61,098 bases of DNA from assembly GCF_023006505.1 (NCBI RefSeq), contig NZ_JALBGV010000032.1, positions 1 through 61,098 of the forward strand, read 5' to 3'. This DNA comes from Neorhizobium sp. SHOUNA12A. GTDB taxonomy: Bacteria > Pseudomonadota > Alphaproteobacteria > Rhizobiales > Rhizobiaceae. Shown piece after piece: positions 43,624 to 52,994 of the stretch. The position numbers and the translations under genes were made by a program. How positions within the stretch are numbered: position 1 is the stretch's first letter; every line of letters starts with the position of its first letter. The notes below the pieces were generated by a model. The model was not told the origin of the DNA, did not search any database, and saw only the letters and a list, made by a program, of their open reading frames with translations.

Positions 43624-45009
43624 TCAAGCCACTGCGGTTGCCGGCTGCGCTGCGGCAGCCAGGGCTTTTACGATGCTTTCTGCGGCGTCGCGTCCTTGCG
43701 CGACCGCCGAGACGGTCAGGTCCTCGCCGGTGCCGATGCAGTCGCCGCCGGCCCAGACGCCCTCGATCGAAGCGCGGCCTTCCGGATCGACGACGATCTT
43801 GCCCTTTTCGAACTGCAGCGCGCCGAGGCCCGAGGCGGAGAAGGTCTGGCCGATCGCCTTAAAAATCTGGTCGGCGGCGATGACGCCGGTCTCACCGGTG
43901 CCGATCAGCTTGCCGTCGCGCATCGCGGTATATTCCACCTCGATGCCGGCGACATGAGTGCCATTGGGGCCGTCCTTGCCGATGATCGATTTCGGCGCCA
44001 GCCAGTGGCGGATGATAACGCCGTTGGCGGTCGCCAGATCCTGCTCGTAGGGCGATGCGTTCATGTTTTCCTTGCCGCGGCGATAGCAGATCGTCACCTC
44101 TTCGGCGCCGAGCAGTTTTGACTGGATCGCGGCGTCGATGGCAGTCATGCCGCCGCCGAGGACGACGACGCGCCGGCCGATCGGCAGCACGCTCTTGTCC
44201 TTCGCCTGGCGAAGGGCGGCGATGAAATCGACCGCGTCCTCGACGCCCGTTAGCGCCTCGCCTTCAATGCCGAGGCCGTTGACGCCGGCAAGGCCCATGC
44301 CGAGGAAGACCGCGTCATATTTGGTGGAGAGGTCGGAAAGCGAGAAATCCCGGCCGAGCGCCTGGCCGTTGACGATCTCAATACCGCCGATCGCGGTGAC
44401 ATATTCGACTTCGCGGGCGGCGAAATCATCGACGGCCTTATAGGTGGCGATGCCGTATTCGTTGAGGCCGCCGGCCTTTTCTCGTGCTTCGAGAACGGTG
44501 ACGGAATGGCCGTGCATGGCAAGCCGGTGCGCGGCGGCAAGGCCGGCAGGGCCTGCGCCGACTACGGCGATCGTTTTGCCGGTCGGAGCCTTGCGGCTAT
44601 AAAACTGCCGGCCCTGTTCCATGGCGATGTCGGTGGAATAACGCTGCAGCTTGCCGATCTCGACCGGCTTGTCCTCAGCCGTGTTGCGCACGCAGGCCTG
44701 TTCGCAGAGCGTTTCGGTGGGACAGACCCGGGCGCACATGCCGCCCAGAATATTCTGGTCGAAGATGGTCTTTGCCGAACCGATCGGATTGCCCGTCTGT
44801 ATCTGCCTTATGAACAGCGGGATATCGATGGAGGTGGGACAGGCCGTCATGCACGGCGCGTCGTAGCAGAAATAACAGCGATCGGATTCGACCAGCGCCT
44901 CGTGCCTGTCGAGACGCGGGTGGAGATCGGCGAAATTCGCCTCATAGTCGGCAGCGGCGAGGCGGCCAGCCTCGATTCCGGCCTTCGGACCGTTTCCCAG
45001 TCGTTCCAT
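43624..45009 (-). CDS. preT: NAD-dependent dihydropyrimidine dehydrogenase subunit PreT
   Basis: A 461-residue flavoprotein similar to the glutamate synthase small subunit. The N-terminal Fe-S cysteines (CYFCYDAPCMTACPTSID, then GGMCARVCPTETLCEQACVR) are followed by an FAD site (VVGAGPAGLAAAHRLAMHG) and an NAD site (VVVLGGGMTAIDAAIQ). It passes electrons from NADH to PreA. It is the first gene of the two-gene operon, with a RutR-type box about 60 bases upstream. Confidence 0.95.
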   Translation of the reverse strand: MERLGNGPKAGIEAGRLAAADYEANFADLHPRLDRHEALVESDRCYFCYDAPCMTACPTSIDIPLFIRQIQTGNPIGSAKTIFDQNILGGMCARVCPTETLCEQACVRNTAEDKPVEIGKLQRYSTDIAMEQGRQFYSRKAPTGKTIAVVGAGPAGLAAAHRLAMHGHSVTVLEAREKAGGLNEYGIATYKAVDDFAAREVEYVTAIGGIEIVNGQALGRDFSLSDLSTKYDAVFLGMGLAGVNGLGIEGEALTGVEDAVDFIAALRQAKDKSVLPIGRRVVVLGGGMTAIDAAIQSKLLGAEEVTICYRRGKENMNASPYEQDLATANGVIIRHWLAPKSIIGKDGPNGTHVAGIEVEYTAMRDGKLIGTGETGVIAADQIFKAIGQTFSASGLGALQFEKGKIVVDPEGRASIEGVWAGGDCIGTGEDLTVSAVAQGRDAAESIVKALAAAAQPATAVA

Positions 45010-45068
45010 CCTAAGTTCCCTCTTTTATGGATTCATGGACAACTATTGAGCAAAAGGTACCACAGCGT

Positions 45069-45094
45069 AAAAATTTATCAAACGGTAAATTTTT
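45069..45094. promoter_or_regulatory. RutR-type operator before preT
   Basis: The core TTTATCAAACGGTAAA (45074-45089) agrees at 13 of 16 positions with the reverse complement of the RutR box by the amidohydrolase gene. It sits in perfect nine-base outer arms, AAAAATTTA and TAAATTTTT. It is 60 to 85 bases upstream of the preT start. Confidence 0.7.
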
Positions 45095-45234
45095 GGAAAT
45101 GGCGGGGCCATATCAGGGCGCCCGATATATCATGATAAAAAGAGTCCACTTTAATCTTTACTCTGAAAATCAACTTTAATATGGTGCCGGCCATCGAGGA
45201 ACTGCGGTTCAGCAGAATCGGCGGCGAGGGGCAT

Positions 45235-45639
45235 ATGGCCAAGAAGCAGAAGCATAAGAGCAGCAATTCCGGCGTGGCACCGAAAGGCGCGGAAACGCGG
45301 GGACCGGCTGTCACCGACGTCCGCAGCTTTCTCTATGTCGGCGGCCGTGATTGTCAGGTGGCTCACCTGCGGGAGATCGCCAGCAATTTCGGCGCGGAAC
45401 TGATCCACCACGACGGCGGTTTGCGCGAGGCGGTTTCCCGCATCGATACCGTGCTGCCCTCGGTCGACTGCGTCTTCTGCCCCATCGACTGTATCAGCCA
45501 CGATGCGTGTCTGAGGGTGAAGACCGGCTGCAAGAAGTTCGGTGTCGCCTTCGTGCCGCTTCGCAACGGCTCCAAATCCAGTCTGGAGCGGGCGCTCCAG
45601 ACCATGAAGGAACGCAATGATGAACGAAGAACCTCGTGA
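45235..45639 (+). CDS. DUF2325 protein
   Basis: A 134-residue protein from the ATG at 45235, chosen for the GAGGGG site just upstream; an ATG at 45181 would add 18 residues. A basic N-terminus is followed by the DUF2325 domain (SFLYVGGRDCQVAHLREIASNFGAELIHHDGG, then VFCPIDCISHDACLRVKTGC). Several cysteines suggest metal or redox ability; the function is unknown. It is divergent from preT, 225 bases away. Confidence 0.8.
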   Translation: MAKKQKHKSSNSGVAPKGAETRGPAVTDVRSFLYVGGRDCQVAHLREIASNFGAELIHHDGGLREAVSRIDTVLPSVDCVFCPIDCISHDACLRVKTGCKKFGVAFVPLRNGSKSSLERALQTMKERNDERRTS

Positions 45640-45841
45640 CGCCAACCTTTTCATCGGCCTGCACAAGCTTGCCGAACAGAATGGCGACGGGCTGGTGCCG
45701 GAACTTTATGCGCTGCTGACGAGGCGAGCCGAGGTAGCTGCGGACATGACCAATGTGGTGGTGCTGCCGAAGACGATTCGGGGGTCGGAAACGGAAGTTT
45801 CTCCGGCCGAAAGCGCTCGGGTGCTGGCGTTTAAGCGGTAG
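45620..45841 (+). CDS. Small hypothetical protein overlapping the DUF2325 gene
   Basis: A 73-residue protein (the ATG at 45617 is one codon earlier) starting MNEEPRDANLFIGLHKLAEQ. Its start lies within the last 20 bases of the DUF2325 gene in another frame, and codon use is similar to its neighbours, so a coupled gene is likely. No domain recognised. Confidence 0.55.
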   Translation: MNEEPRDANLFIGLHKLAEQNGDGLVPELYALLTRRAEVAADMTNVVVLPKTIRGSETEVSPAESARVLAFKR

Positions 45842-45853
45842 GCTCAATTGGGG

Positions 45854-45990
45854 CTCCCTCTTCTCCCCAGCGGGGAGAAGGTGGCCCGAAGGGTCGGATG
45901 AGGGGGGCGAAGCCATGTAGGCCCCGAACGCGTGGCCCCCTCATCGCCTCGCTATGCTCGGCACTTCTCCCCGCTGGGGAGAAGAGGGAG
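45854..45990. repeat. Palindromic intergenic repeat with perfect 27-base arms
   Basis: Left arm 45854-45880 and right arm 45964-45990 are exact reverse complements (27 of 27). Each includes its own smaller hairpin, CTTCTCCCC-GC-TGGGGAGAAG. An inner pair, GATGAGGGGG and CCCCCTCATC, extends the fold. This is a typical mobile-looking, non-coding rhizobial repeat, of a different family from the two RIME-like copies. Confidence 0.8.
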
Positions 45991-46055
45991 TACGCGGGTA
46001 GCGCGCCTCCTTTTTCTCCCCTAGTTGGGAGCCGGCGAGTCGGCACAAGGGCGTG

Positions 46056-46427
46056 CTAAACCTCCCGCGCCCGGAAAAACGCCCCGGCCGCCACGATCAG
46101 CCAGCCCAGCATCATCCCCGTTCCCCCTACTGGCGCGGCCATCGGAAACAGCCGGTCACCGAGATAGTGCCGGGAGACCAGGTCACCCGCGAAGACAATC
46201 GTGCCGAGACCGAGCACCAGCGCGCCAAGCGTTGCGGTGCGAAAATGCCGGTGGCCGAGATAGAGCCCGAGCAGGACCGGCGCATGCGCAAGGCACATGG
46301 TCGAGGCGGAACCGAGGAAAGCCGTATCGCCGCCGTGGCTTGCCGCCGCCGCCAATGCGACGCCGGCCGCGCCCATCAGGCCGCTCACAAACAGAATCAA
46401 CGGCCTGATATTGTCGAGTCTTTGCAA
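46056..46427 (-). CDS. DUF423 membrane protein
   Basis: A 123-residue protein with about four membrane segments (LILFVSGLMGAAGVALAAAASHGG; GALVLGLGTIVFAGDL; GGTGMMLGWLIVAAGA), the DUF423/YwdK layout. I chose the TTG at 46427 because AAGGAAT lies eight bases upstream and no ATG fits. It starts four bases after the hemoglobin stop. Function unknown. Confidence 0.78.
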   Translation of the reverse strand: MQRLDNIRPLILFVSGLMGAAGVALAAAASHGGDTAFLGSASTMCLAHAPVLLGLYLGHRHFRTATLGALVLGLGTIVFAGDLVSRHYLGDRLFPMAAPVGGTGMMLGWLIVAAGAFFRAREV

Positions 46428-46431
46428 CGGC

Positions 46432-46821
46432 CTATTCCTTGTTCTGCATGTGGAAAGCCAGCCGCTCGATGGGCGGCCAGATGATCTCGCGCAGTTTCGG
46501 GTTTTCGATCGTCTCGTCCATCGCGCGGCGGAAGCAGAGCATCCATTCATCGCGTTCGAGAGGCCCGATCGCCGCCCCGAAATGGCGCGAGCGCAGCCTC
46601 GGGTGGCCGTGTTTTTCCACATAGACCGGAGGCCCGCCGAGATAGCCGGTCAGATAATCGTAAAGTTTCGCCTCGCTGCCTTCGAGGCTCGGCGGATGGA
46701 CCGCGCGGCAATGGGCCGCTTCCGGCAGCGTGTCCATCAGCTCGTAGAATCGCTTCACGAGCGCCCGGACCGTCGCGTCGCCGCCGATCGCGTCATAAAG
46801 TGTGATGGTTTCGTCCGCCAT
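46432..46821 (-). CDS. Group II truncated hemoglobin
   Basis: A 129-residue 2-over-2 globin. The proximal heme His is in VEKHGHPRLRSRHF, and the Trp at G8 in RDEWMLCFRRAMDET marks group II (TrHbO). LYDAIGGDATVRALVKRFYELM is the N-terminal A/B region. Members bind O2 and NO and often aid nitrosative or oxidative stress tolerance. The ATG at 46821 gives the normal length. It is upstream of the DUF423 gene. Confidence 0.92.
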   Translation of the reverse strand: MADETITLYDAIGGDATVRALVKRFYELMDTLPEAAHCRAVHPPSLEGSEAKLYDYLTGYLGGPPVYVEKHGHPRLRSRHFGAAIGPLERDEWMLCFRRAMDETIENPKLREIIWPPIERLAFHMQNKE

Positions 46822-46933
46822 GCCCGTTTGGCTCGCTCGTTCGGATCGTCTCAAGCGGTGTTATCGATCCAGGTCCGCACGGGCAAGCGCTACGGCGTCG
46901 CAGATGAGGGCCGGAGGATGAATGATGCGCCGG

Positions 46934-47113
46934 TCAATCGGATCCCGCATCCACCTCTTTCGCATTGGGCTCGGGCAGCGAACCGGCACCGGGCGTTTTG
47001 TCCCTGTCGGTCAGATGCTCCTTGGCATGCGGCCCCGCCGGCGGTTGCTGGGCCGTTTTCATCCGCTTTTCCGTGTGTTCGACGGTTTCCTGTGCAGTCC
47101 GATCTTCAGCCAT
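46934..47113 (-). CDS. Small hydrophilic hypothetical protein
   Basis: A 59-residue, Pro-, Glu- and Lys-rich, probably disordered protein (MAEDRTAQETVEHTEKRMKT). A near-perfect GGAGG site six bases before the ATG at 47113 supports translation. No domain recognised. It lies 112 bases upstream of the hemoglobin on the same strand, with its own promoter likely between. Confidence 0.6.
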   Translation of the reverse strand: MAEDRTAQETVEHTEKRMKTAQQPPAGPHAKEHLTDRDKTPGAGSLPEPNAKEVDAGSD

Positions 47114-47257
47114 GTCCGGTCCTCCGAGATTTCGGTTTCTGAAAAGCCAACGTCGAGGGAGGAGAGGAGTTCCGAGATCCGGCAATCTCCGAACATGCGG
47201 CAGCCGGCAATGGCCAGCCGATGGTCGCAGCACGGCGCGATCCGCCTGCAAGCGATA

Positions 47258-47289
47258 AGGCGGAACCGGGAAAGAGCCCGGTTCCGCCT
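47258..47289. terminator. Stem-loop after the xylFHG operon
   Basis: A perfect 13-base-pair stem, AGGCGGAACCGGG with CCCGGTTCCGCCT, around a six-base loop, 59 bases after the xylG stop. The T-run on either strand is short, so it may be a terminator for the minus-strand operon that relies on stem strength. Confidence 0.65.
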
Positions 47290-47347
47290 CTGCGCCACCC
47301 CTGATCAGCGGCGGGCTTCAAAGGGTGGGCGCAATTCTGTCTGGCAG

Positions 47348-48133
<786 letters not shown>

Positions 48134-48147
48134 GATGAAAACTCCTG

Positions 48148-49473
48148 TTATTTGGCGCGAGAGCGATAGACGGTGTCGAGCCAGACGGCGGTGACGAGCA
48201 CCATGCCGACGACGATGCGCTGGAATGGCGAGTCGATGCCGAGCAGCACCATGCCGGACTGAAGCGACTGCATGACGAGCGCGCCGAGCATGGCGCCGGC
48301 GATCGACCCCATGCCGCCGGCAAGCGAAGTGCCGCCGATCACGGCTGCGGCGATCGTGTAGAGTTCGTCGAGCTCCCCTTGCGCATTGGTGGCGGCGTTG
48401 AGGCGGGCGGTGGAGATCGCCGCGGCGATGGCGCAGAGCACACCCATCAGCGCGAAGATCTTGACCGTCACCCAGCGGGTCTTGATGCCCGCGAGTTCCG
48501 CGGCTTCGGGATTGCCGCCGATCGCGAAGACATAGCGGCCGAAGCGCAGGCGGGTGGCGATGAAGGTCATGACGATGCCGACCGCGATTGCCATCAGCAC
48601 CGGGATGGCGATCCCTTGGGAGATCAGCAGGCCGCCTTCCGGCCAGGCAATGTTGTTTGCCTCGGCGTAACGGCGGGCGATGGCGATCGGCCAGTAATAA
48701 TCATTGGCGATCGACACCGCGCCAAGCACGACGATGCAGCCGAGCGCGACCAGCACGTATTCGGCCCAGATCGGCCGGCGCGGGAAGGAGAAGCGCTTGC
48801 GCTGGCGGCGGGCGTTGATGATCGCTGCGATGATGGCGAGACAGGCGATGATGCCGACGATCCAGCTCCAGGTGGCGCCGATCGAGCCTTCGGTGCCGCC
48901 GCCCATCAGGCGGAAGTTGACGTCCATCGGCGCAACGGTCTGGCCGCTCGTCACGAACCAGGTGGCGCCACGCCAGATGAGCAGGCCGCCGAGCGTGACG
49001 ATGAACGAGGGCACGCCGAGAAAGGCGATGATGGAGCCCTGCAGCGTACCGATCAGCGCTCCGATGGCGATGCCGCCGGCCAGGGTGATGATCCAGATCG
49101 CCGGGTGGTTGAAGCCGAACAGCTCCGGCAGAAGCCTTGCCTGCAGCACCCCCATGACCATGCCGGTGAAACCGAGGATCGAGCCGACCGAAAGGTCGAT
49201 GTTGCGGGTGACGATGACAAGCACCATGCCGGTCGCCATGACGGCGACCGAGGCGGTCTGCACCGAGAGGTTCCAGAGGTTGCGCGGCGTCAGGAAAAGG
49301 CCGCCCGTCAGGATATGGAACCCGACCCAGATGATCAGCAGCGCGCCAATCATGCCGAGCATGCGTGTGTCGATCTCGGTCGCGCGGAAGAAGCGGGCAA
49401 CGAAACTGCCTTCCGCCTGTCCTGCCGCTCCCGATGTCTTGGAATTCGTTGTGGACTGTATCGTCTCGGCCAT
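48148..49473 (-). CDS. xylH: Sugar ABC transporter permease XylH
   Basis: A 441-residue CUT2-type permease. LNATTNAQ-like stretches common to the family ([29 protein letters not shown]) and about ten or more membrane segments are visible. It is longer than RbsC (about 320) through an internal insertion (about residues 200 to 270), as in XylH. A 182-base gap with a strong stem-loop separates it from xylF. Confidence 0.88.
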   Translation of the reverse strand: MAETIQSTTNSKTSGAAGQAEGSFVARFFRATEIDTRMLGMIGALLIIWVGFHILTGGLFLTPRNLWNLSVQTASVAVMATGMVLVIVTRNIDLSVGSILGFTGMVMGVLQARLLPELFGFNHPAIWIITLAGGIAIGALIGTLQGSIIAFLGVPSFIVTLGGLLIWRGATWFVTSGQTVAPMDVNFRLMGGGTEGSIGATWSWIVGIIACLAIIAAIINARRQRKRFSFPRRPIWAEYVLVALGCIVVLGAVSIANDYYWPIAIARRYAEANNIAWPEGGLLISQGIAIPVLMAIAVGIVMTFIATRLRFGRYVFAIGGNPEAAELAGIKTRWVTVKIFALMGVLCAIAAAISTARLNAATNAQGELDELYTIAAAVIGGTSLAGGMGSIAGAMLGALVMQSLQSGMVLLGIDSPFQRIVVGMVLVTAVWLDTVYRSRAK

Positions 49474-49593
49474 TTTTTGCCGTTCCCCACTTTTGCGAGG
49501 CGCTGCGGTTCGAAAAAATCGAGCCGGACCGCGCCTGCGCGACGTTCAGCCACCGGGTAATCCTTCGTGCGGCCGCGCCATCTTACGCCGAAA

Positions 49594-49627
49594 ACCGACG
49601 CCGCGGCAGAAGTGCTGCGGCGTCGGT
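49594..49627 (-). terminator. Intra-operon stem-loop between xylF and xylH
   Basis: ACCGACGCCGC pairs perfectly with GCGGCGTCGGT around a 12-base loop, 28 bases after the xylF stop. On the minus strand TTTTCGG follows. This looks like a partial terminator or 3' stabiliser that lets the receptor be made in excess over the permease. Confidence 0.75.
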
Positions 49628-49655
49628 GAGTTTATCGTCTGCGGACAGCCATGCG

Positions 49656-50696
49656 TTACTTGCAGGCAGCCACTGCGCCGGCCTTGACGCCCTGGCAGGC
49701 TTCAGCCTTGCTGATCCAGCCTGCTTCGATGACGACGTTGAGGTTGTCCTTGGTGATTGCCTGCGGCTTCAGGAAGACCGACTGCATCTTCACCTTCTTC
49801 GGACCGCCTTCGAAGGTCTGGACGCCCTTGATCTCGGTCAGCTTCTTGCCGCCGGCAAGTGCCAGAGCGATTTCAGCGGCGTTCTTGCCGAGTTCTCGGC
49901 TGTCCTTCCAGACGGATACCGTCTGGGTGCCGAGAGCCACGCGGTTCAGGGCTGCCTTGTCGGCGTCCTGGCCGGAGACCGGAACCGAACCTGCCAACCC
50001 CTGAGCGTCGAGCGCTGCGATCGCACCGCCGGCAGTGCCGTCGTTGGATGCGACGACCGCGTCGACCTTGTTGTTGTTCTTGGTCAGGAACTGTTCCATG
50101 TTCTTCTGGGCATTTTCGGGCTTCCAGCCGTCGGTATAGGCTTCGCCGACATTCTTGATCTTGCCGCCGTCGACTGCAGCCTTCAGCACTTCCATCTGGC
50201 CGGCAAACAGGAAGTCGGCGTTCGGATCGGAAGAAGAGCCCTTGATGAAGACGTAGTTGCCTTCAGGCTTTGCCTTGAAGACGCCCTGCGCCTGCAGGCG
50301 GCCGACTTCCTTGTTGTCGAAGGTGATGTAGAACGCGGCCGGATTTTCGATCAGGCGGTCGTAACCGACGACCGGAATGCCCTCGGCTGCAGCCTTTTCG
50401 ACGGCAGGGCCGATGGCGCTCGAATCCTGCGCCAGAACGATCAGGGCATTGGCACCCTGGGAGATCAGCGATTCGACGTCGGTAAGCTGCTTTGCGGCAG
50501 ACGACTGGGCGTCGGCCGAGATGTATTTTGCGCCGGCGGCTTCAAGAGCCTTCTTGATCGCGGCTTCGTCGGTCTTCCAGCGTTCTTCCTGGAAGTTCGA
50601 CCAGGAAACGCCGACGACGAGATTGGCCGCCATGGTGGCGGAATGCATGGAAACGAGGATGGCCGCGCCGGCCATCAGCTTTACGAATGATCTCAT
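49656..50696 (-). CDS. xylF: D-xylose ABC transporter substrate-binding protein XylF
   Basis: A 346-residue periplasmic binding protein with signal peptide ending [45 protein letters not shown] is characteristic of XylF, and [10 protein letters not shown] and [15 protein letters not shown] are the ligand-pocket loops. It is the first gene of xylFHG. A 19-base perfect palindrome lies about 90 bases upstream. No xylose isomerase or kinase gene is in the window. Confidence 0.92.
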   Translation of the reverse strand: MRSFVKLMAGAAILVSMHSATMAANLVVGVSWSNFQEERWKTDEAAIKKALEAAGAKYISADAQSSAAKQLTDVESLISQGANALIVLAQDSSAIGPAVEKAAAEGIPVVGYDRLIENPAAFYITFDNKEVGRLQAQGVFKAKPEGNYVFIKGSSSDPNADFLFAGQMEVLKAAVDGGKIKNVGEAYTDGWKPENAQKNMEQFLTKNNNKVDAVVASNDGTAGGAIAALDAQGLAGSVPVSGQDADKAALNRVALGTQTVSVWKDSRELGKNAAEIALALAGGKKLTEIKGVQTFEGGPKKVKMQSVFLKPQAITKDNLNVVIEAGWISKAEACQGVKAGAVAACK

Positions 50697-50784
50697 AATG
50701 TCCTCCCGAGTGACGGCGGATGGGCGCTAGCCTCCGTGCTCTCCCCCCCGCCAGATAATCTGCCGGAGAAAGCGTCCAAGCTTT

Positions 50785-50803
50785 TTTCTCGACAGTCGAG
50801 AAA
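50785..50803. promoter_or_regulatory. 19-base operator palindrome in the xylF-ROK gap
   Basis: TTTCTCGAC-A-GTCGAGAAA is perfect on both sides of one central base. It lies between the divergent xylF and ROK genes (89 and 96 bases from the respective starts), where a ROK repressor would control both. No other long inverted repeat was seen in this gap. Confidence 0.75.
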
Positions 50804-50898
50804 TTAGATGTCAGAGATTCCGTGGGCTGTCAATCGGCACTTGTGGAGGGCGAGGCACTGCCGTATCGACAGATGGAGTGAGGGAGGCGGCAGGCGGA

Positions 50899-52125
50899 AT
50901 GCTGGCGAAATCGAGCACGGAACTGGTCCGGCAGCAGAACAGCGCGCTCGTGCTGTCTGCGCTGCGTCGCCACGGCCGGCTCGCGCACACGGAAATCTCG
51001 GATGCCACCGGGCTGGCGTCGGCGACGATCTCCTCGATCACCGCCGATCTGGAACGCGCCCGCATCATCGAAAAGAGCGAGCAGCAGGCGACTGTCGGCC
51101 GTGGGCGGCCGCGCGTGCTGTTCAGCCAGCGGCGCAATTGCGGTTATCTTATCACCGTCATCATCTCATCGGACCTGATCCAGTATTCGCTGGTCGATTA
51201 TGCCGGCACGCTGCTCGACCGGTTCAGCGAACCGCGCGGCGAGGGCGGCACTGCGGCCTTTCTCGCAGCCATCTCGGCGGCGCTCGAACGGGCCGTGGAA
51301 CGCTCGCGCATCGATCGCGGCAGCGTTCTGCTGGTCTCGGTCAGTAGCAAAGGACTGGCGCATCCGAGCGATCCGGTGCTTGTCTGGTCGCCGGTCTTCG
51401 GTTCCCAGCCCGTCGATTTTGCCGCGGCGCTGAAAGAAGGCTGGCAGGCCAAGGTCATCCTCAACAACGAGACGCTGCTTGTGGCCGGCGCGCTGCTCGA
51501 ACGTCAGGTGAAGACGGAAGGCGGCGGCAAGCCCGTTCTCGCGGCGCTCTCGCTCGGGCACAGCATCGGGCTCGGGATCGCGCGCCGGGTCGCCGGCGGG
51601 GTTCCTGAAATCTCCGCGCCCAATTTCGGGCACATGCTGCATATGCCGAACGGCGGGCTTTGTCGCTGCGGCGCGCGCGGCTGCGTCGAGGCCTATGCCG
51701 GTTTCTACGCCATCCTGCGCGCCGCCTTCGAGGTGCCGGTGGATACGATCCCCGCGAAATTCGTGCCGGTCGCCGAAATCGACAAGATCGCCGCCCGGGC
51801 CCGGCAAGGCAATCGCATGGCGCAGCTCGCATTCCGCCACGCGGGCGCTGCGCTGGGCTTCGGTCTCTCGCGGCTGCTCAGCCTGCATGGCCATATGCCG
51901 GTCTTCATCACCGGTCCCGGCACCCGCTATCAGGATCTGCTGCAGGCGGGCATAGAGGAGGGACTGACGCAGACGCATGTGGTGCGGCTCGGCGGCATGC
52001 CGGGCCTGACCATCGTGCCGGACGAACCCTCGCTGGTATTCGAGGGGCATCTCAACCTTGCATTTTCGATCGTCGACCAGGATATCATCGGTTCGCGCCA
52101 GAGCATGCAGGCCGCCGGGGAATGA
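50899..52125 (+). CDS. ROK family transcriptional regulator (XylR-like)
   Basis: A 408-residue ROK repressor, start at the ATG at 50899; a GTG at 50878 is also open. N-terminal winged HTH: ALRRHGRLAHTEISDATGLASATISSITADLE. The C-terminal sugar-kinase-like domain carries the ROK zinc motif, LCRCGARGCVEAYAG. It is divergent from the xylF operon with a 19-base palindrome between, so it probably senses xylose or a related sugar and represses xylFHG. Confidence 0.88.
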   Translation: MLAKSSTELVRQQNSALVLSALRRHGRLAHTEISDATGLASATISSITADLERARIIEKSEQQATVGRGRPRVLFSQRRNCGYLITVIISSDLIQYSLVDYAGTLLDRFSEPRGEGGTAAFLAAISAALERAVERSRIDRGSVLLVSVSSKGLAHPSDPVLVWSPVFGSQPVDFAAALKEGWQAKVILNNETLLVAGALLERQVKTEGGGKPVLAALSLGHSIGLGIARRVAGGVPEISAPNFGHMLHMPNGGLCRCGARGCVEAYAGFYAILRAAFEVPVDTIPAKFVPVAEIDKIAARARQGNRMAQLAFRHAGAALGFGLSRLLSLHGHMPVFITGPGTRYQDLLQAGIEEGLTQTHVVRLGGMPGLTIVPDEPSLVFEGHLNLAFSIVDQDIIGSRQSMQAAGE

Positions 52126-52173
52126 CCGATTGCGAGTGACTGGTGGCAAAACGACTGGCCGGGAGTGAAGACC

Positions 52174-52386
52174 ATGATCGATCCGAACCATCCCTTTTAC
52201 GAGCCGCTTTGGCGCCGGGTATTGATCCCGGCGGTCTGTGCCGCCTGGGCGATTTTCGAACTGGTCGCCGGAGAACCCTTCTGGGCGATCATCGTCGGCG
52301 CCATGGGTGTTTACGCCGGCTACAAGCTGTTCATCGAAAAGAAAAAGCCGCCGGTCGAGAAGCCCGCCGACGACCCGCAGGACTAA
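52174..52386 (+). CDS. Small membrane protein, unknown
   Basis: A 70-residue protein from the ATG at 52174, preceded by GGGAG. Two membrane segments (VLIPAVCAAWAIFELV and WAIIVGAMGVYAGYKLFI), then a charged tail rich in Lys, Pro and Asp. No family recognised. It lies 48 bases after the ROK regulator and may be co-transcribed with it. Confidence 0.7.
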   Translation: MIDPNHPFYEPLWRRVLIPAVCAAWAIFELVAGEPFWAIIVGAMGVYAGYKLFIEKKKPPVEKPADDPQD

Positions 52387-52395
52387 GCTTTTTTC

Positions 52396-52878
52396 CTAGC
52401 GCCAGAAGAGCCCCTTGATCGCCGTGTCGATCAGGAAGTTGGCGGTCTTCATGCGGGTATTGGCGTTTTCCCGGAATTCCGGGGCGACGCCGTCCGGATG
52501 GTTGGCCTTGGCGAAATGCCGCCGTTTCTCGGCAAGCGTCGCTTCCGTATCGGCAGCCGTGATGGCGAGCTCCGCAGCGATCTCCTCGGTTGTCAGCCGC
52601 AGCAGATGGGCGGGAATGATCGGCGGCGCCGGCTGCTCTTGCGGTTCATCTTCCGCCCGCATCGATTCGATCTCGATCTCGGCGACATCGGGAAGGAAGG
52701 CGAAATAGGCTTCGGTCCCGGTTGCTGTCGCCACTGGACCGTCATCCGTCGGCGCGACGAAACCCATGCCGAGCCCCTTGATGCGGAAGCCCGTGCCTGC
52801 CTCTTCGCTGTCGTCTTCGCCGTGCTCCTGCTTCAGCCGCGTCAGCACCGACTGGAAGACCGATTGCCCAAACAGCAT
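52396..52878 (-). CDS. Protein with a C-terminal J-domain-like segment
   Basis: A 160-residue protein. The last 60 residues resemble a DnaJ J-domain: LAEKRRHFAKANHPDGVAPEF keeps the His-Pro-Asp that stimulates DnaK, flanked by two helices. The N-terminal 100 residues have no recognised domain and include a Pro/Glu-rich linker. It may target DnaK to a specific client. It is convergent with the small membrane protein. Confidence 0.7.
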   Translation of the reverse strand: MLFGQSVFQSVLTRLKQEHGEDDSEEAGTGFRIKGLGMGFVAPTDDGPVATATGTEAYFAFLPDVAEIEIESMRAEDEPQEQPAPPIIPAHLLRLTTEEIAAELAITAADTEATLAEKRRHFAKANHPDGVAPEFRENANTRMKTANFLIDTAIKGLFWR

Positions 52879-52994
52879 GCGCCACCTCTTTTATGGGGCG
52901 GGACTAGACCATGCGGAGATGGCGTCGAGCTTGCGGACATATTGATGTGTGATGGGATGAGCCCCGTCGGGGCTCATCGAGCCGGAAGGGTCGC

